In this document: one piece after another, positions 13,378 to 14,242 of the stretch | Layout of the letters: each line of letters begins with the position of its first letter | How positions within the stretch are numbered: position 1 is the first letter of the stretch | Assembly (NCBI GenBank): GCA_964348185.1 | Contig: CAYGBW010000136.1 | Coordinates: 1-14,242, forward strand | Source: CAYGBW01 sp964348185 | Lineage (GTDB): Bacteria > Desulfobacterota > BSN033 > WVXP01 | Direction of reading: 5' to 3' | Length of the DNA stretch: 14,242 nucleotides | Position numbers and translations under genes: made by a program | The notes under the pieces: model-generated | The model's database searches: none | What the model saw: only the letters and a program-made list of their open reading frames with translations | Told to the model about the DNA's origin: nothing

Positions 13378-13998
13378 TTATGGAAACTGGCTGAAAACAA
13401 GATCTCCCGTGAAATGAAAAGCGATGGAGTGACACCGATGGCATTCCTGGACCTGACCGGGAAGGAGAAAAGGCTCTCCTTCTGATGTAAACCTGCCGTA
13501 GCTCCAGTCCACAGGATAGGAGAAAGGGGGAGAGGAGCGACCACGATGGTCCACTTTGGCCATGACGGTGACCTCAACGGGTTCAGCCCCCCCCATCGTC
13601 CCCCCCTTTCCTGCGTAAACCTCCATGATCATCACGGTCCCTCGAGGCCAAATCCGCATCTTCCCCAGGGACGGCGTCGGATTGAAAACCGTGGCGCGTG
13701 CTAGATCCGAGGTCCGAAAGTAGAGACGGCCGCTCTGGTTGCTAAAGAAACGGCGTGTCTCTATGATTTCCATAGCCCACCCTTCTCTCAACAATCCAGA
13801 AGGATCCCGATAATCGGGAAGGGCCAGCGTCTGGTTCGGATATCGATGGACAGCGGGGAGGATGGTCGAGGGGTCGTCCCGAAGCCTGAGCCCAGGGGGT
13901 TTGAGCAAGACAGTCGATTCCTCGGCTCTGCCCGGAAGCGTTAGTATCCCCACGAGGGAGAGGGCTGCCCAGGCCTTTATGAAAGGAAGAAGTTTCAC
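13378..13998 (-). CDS. Cytochrome P460-like exported protein
   Basis: A 206-residue protein starting at GTG 13998. It opens MKLLPFIKAWAALSLVGIL and has a probable signal peptidase site after LPGRA (residue 25). Near the C-terminus, ECHRCHSIAFHFTGDLVF carries a CxxCH c-type heme motif (C186, C189, H190), followed by the aromatic segment usual in cytochrome P460 (CxxCHxxxxxTDYVF). The middle is beta-rich, with GTVMIMEVYAGKGG and EVTVMAKVDHRG, in line with the P460 fold. P460 proteins oxidise hydroxylamine or bind NO in some bacteria; many relatives are uncharacterised, so no reaction is claimed. The frame opens upstream to a TTG at 14082, but the GTG gives a clean signal peptide with Lys2 and AGGT upstream. 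The heme-crosslinking lysine was not assigned. Confidence 0.68.
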   Translation of the reverse strand: MKLLPFIKAWAALSLVGILTLPGRAEESTVLLKPPGLRLRDDPSTILPAVHRYPNQTLALPDYRDPSGLLREGWAMEIIETRRFFSNQSGRLYFRTSDLARATVFNPTPSLGKMRIWPRGTVMIMEVYAGKGGTMGGAEPVEVTVMAKVDHRGRSSPPFSYPVDWSYGRFTSEGEPFLLPGQVQECHRCHSIAFHFTGDLVFSQFP

Positions 13999-14000
13999 AC

Positions 14001-14242
14001 TTAGACCTGTCTGCGGAAGGGCTCCAGGGATACCCCCTATCAGCTCAGCAGTTCGTCTCAAAACAGTGGTATTACGTCCCAAGAGTAGTTTACAAAAGTT
14101 ACACTAAAACTGATCGTGCGCATGGAAACCAATTTCAAAACTCGAAGCACGAAATTCGAAACCCGAAACAATATCAAAACTCGAATTCTCTAATGTTCTA
14201 AACATGTTTGGGCCTGCGACGAGCCCCTCGGCCTGAGCCCTT
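14001..14242. repeat. Upstream region with TCGAA-rich repeats at the right edge
   Basis: No gene is visible here apart from the leader of the P460-like gene. From about 14130 the sequence is A-rich with repeated TCGAA/CCGAA words. TCAAAACTCGAA occurs twice (14135-14146 and 14174-14185, 39 bp apart), with ATTCGAAACCCGAAAC between. The last 30 bases (GCCTGCGACGAGCCCCTCGG and onward) resemble the section near 3619-3640 of the repeat block before larC (CCTGTCGGCGAGCTC). The block runs off the window, so its full extent is unknown. Confidence 0.45.

Noticed and set aside
13999..14082. A longer start (TTG at 14082) for the P460-like gene
   Set aside because: It would put 28 residues before an otherwise ideal signal peptide; the GTG at 13998 gives Lys at position 2 and an upstream AGGT.
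14130..14242. A CRISPR array
   Set aside because: The repeated words are short, irregularly spaced and imperfect, with no constant repeat-spacer unit and no cas gene in the window.

Overview
The window looks like a chromosomal piece of an uncultured Deltaproteobacterium-like organism (Desulfobacterota), with GC in the mid-50s by eye. The pointers are an MJ0042/DUF3426 zinc-ribbon membrane protein next to an aminotransferase, the order tmk-holB-ricT-metG-dciA, and TCGAA-rich intergenic repeats of a kind often seen in such genomes. No database search was possible, so the taxon is an inference. No tRNA, rRNA, CRISPR array, prophage or insertion sequence was found.

Layout. (1) 1-1470, minus strand: an MJ0042/DUF3426 protein, then the first 26 codons of a probable PLP-dependent aminotransferase running off the left edge. 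(2) 1471-1704: divergent promoter region. (3) 1705-3490, plus strand: larB, a 208-residue three-helix membrane protein of unknown family and a small cyclophilin-like protein, tightly packed. (4) 3491-3850: a non-coding, repeat-rich block. (5) 3851-5035: an unsplit larC. (6) 9489 down to 5050, minus strand: a well-formed sigma70-type promoter, then a decayed, truncated tmk, holB, ricT/PSP1, metG and dciA (DUF721). (7) 10363 down to 9533: a secreted DUF547 protein with its own extended -10 promoter. (8) 13138-10427: a 903-residue membrane protein with about 12 helices and a C-terminal sulfatase/alkaline-phosphatase-fold domain. (9) 13998-13378: a secreted cytochrome P460-like protein with a CxxCH motif. 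(10) 14001-14242: upstream sequence ending in TCGAA-rich repeats.

How the genes work together. LarB and LarC are the first and last dedicated enzymes for the nickel-pincer nucleotide (NPN) cofactor of LarA-type racemases. LarE and LarA are not here, and two uncharacterised genes lie between larB and larC. The holB-ricT-metG-dciA group is a housekeeping cluster (clamp loader, RNA-maturation factor, tRNA charging, helicase loading). Its first gene, tmk, appears to be dead.

Most unusual points: the larB-membrane protein-cyclophilin-like cassette, the tmk remnant with a ruined P-loop and lost C-terminus, an 8-bp G tract inside the spacer of the operon promoter, inverted repeats at the larB and DUF547 promoters, and a sulfatase-fold enzyme with serine in place of the formylglycine cysteine.
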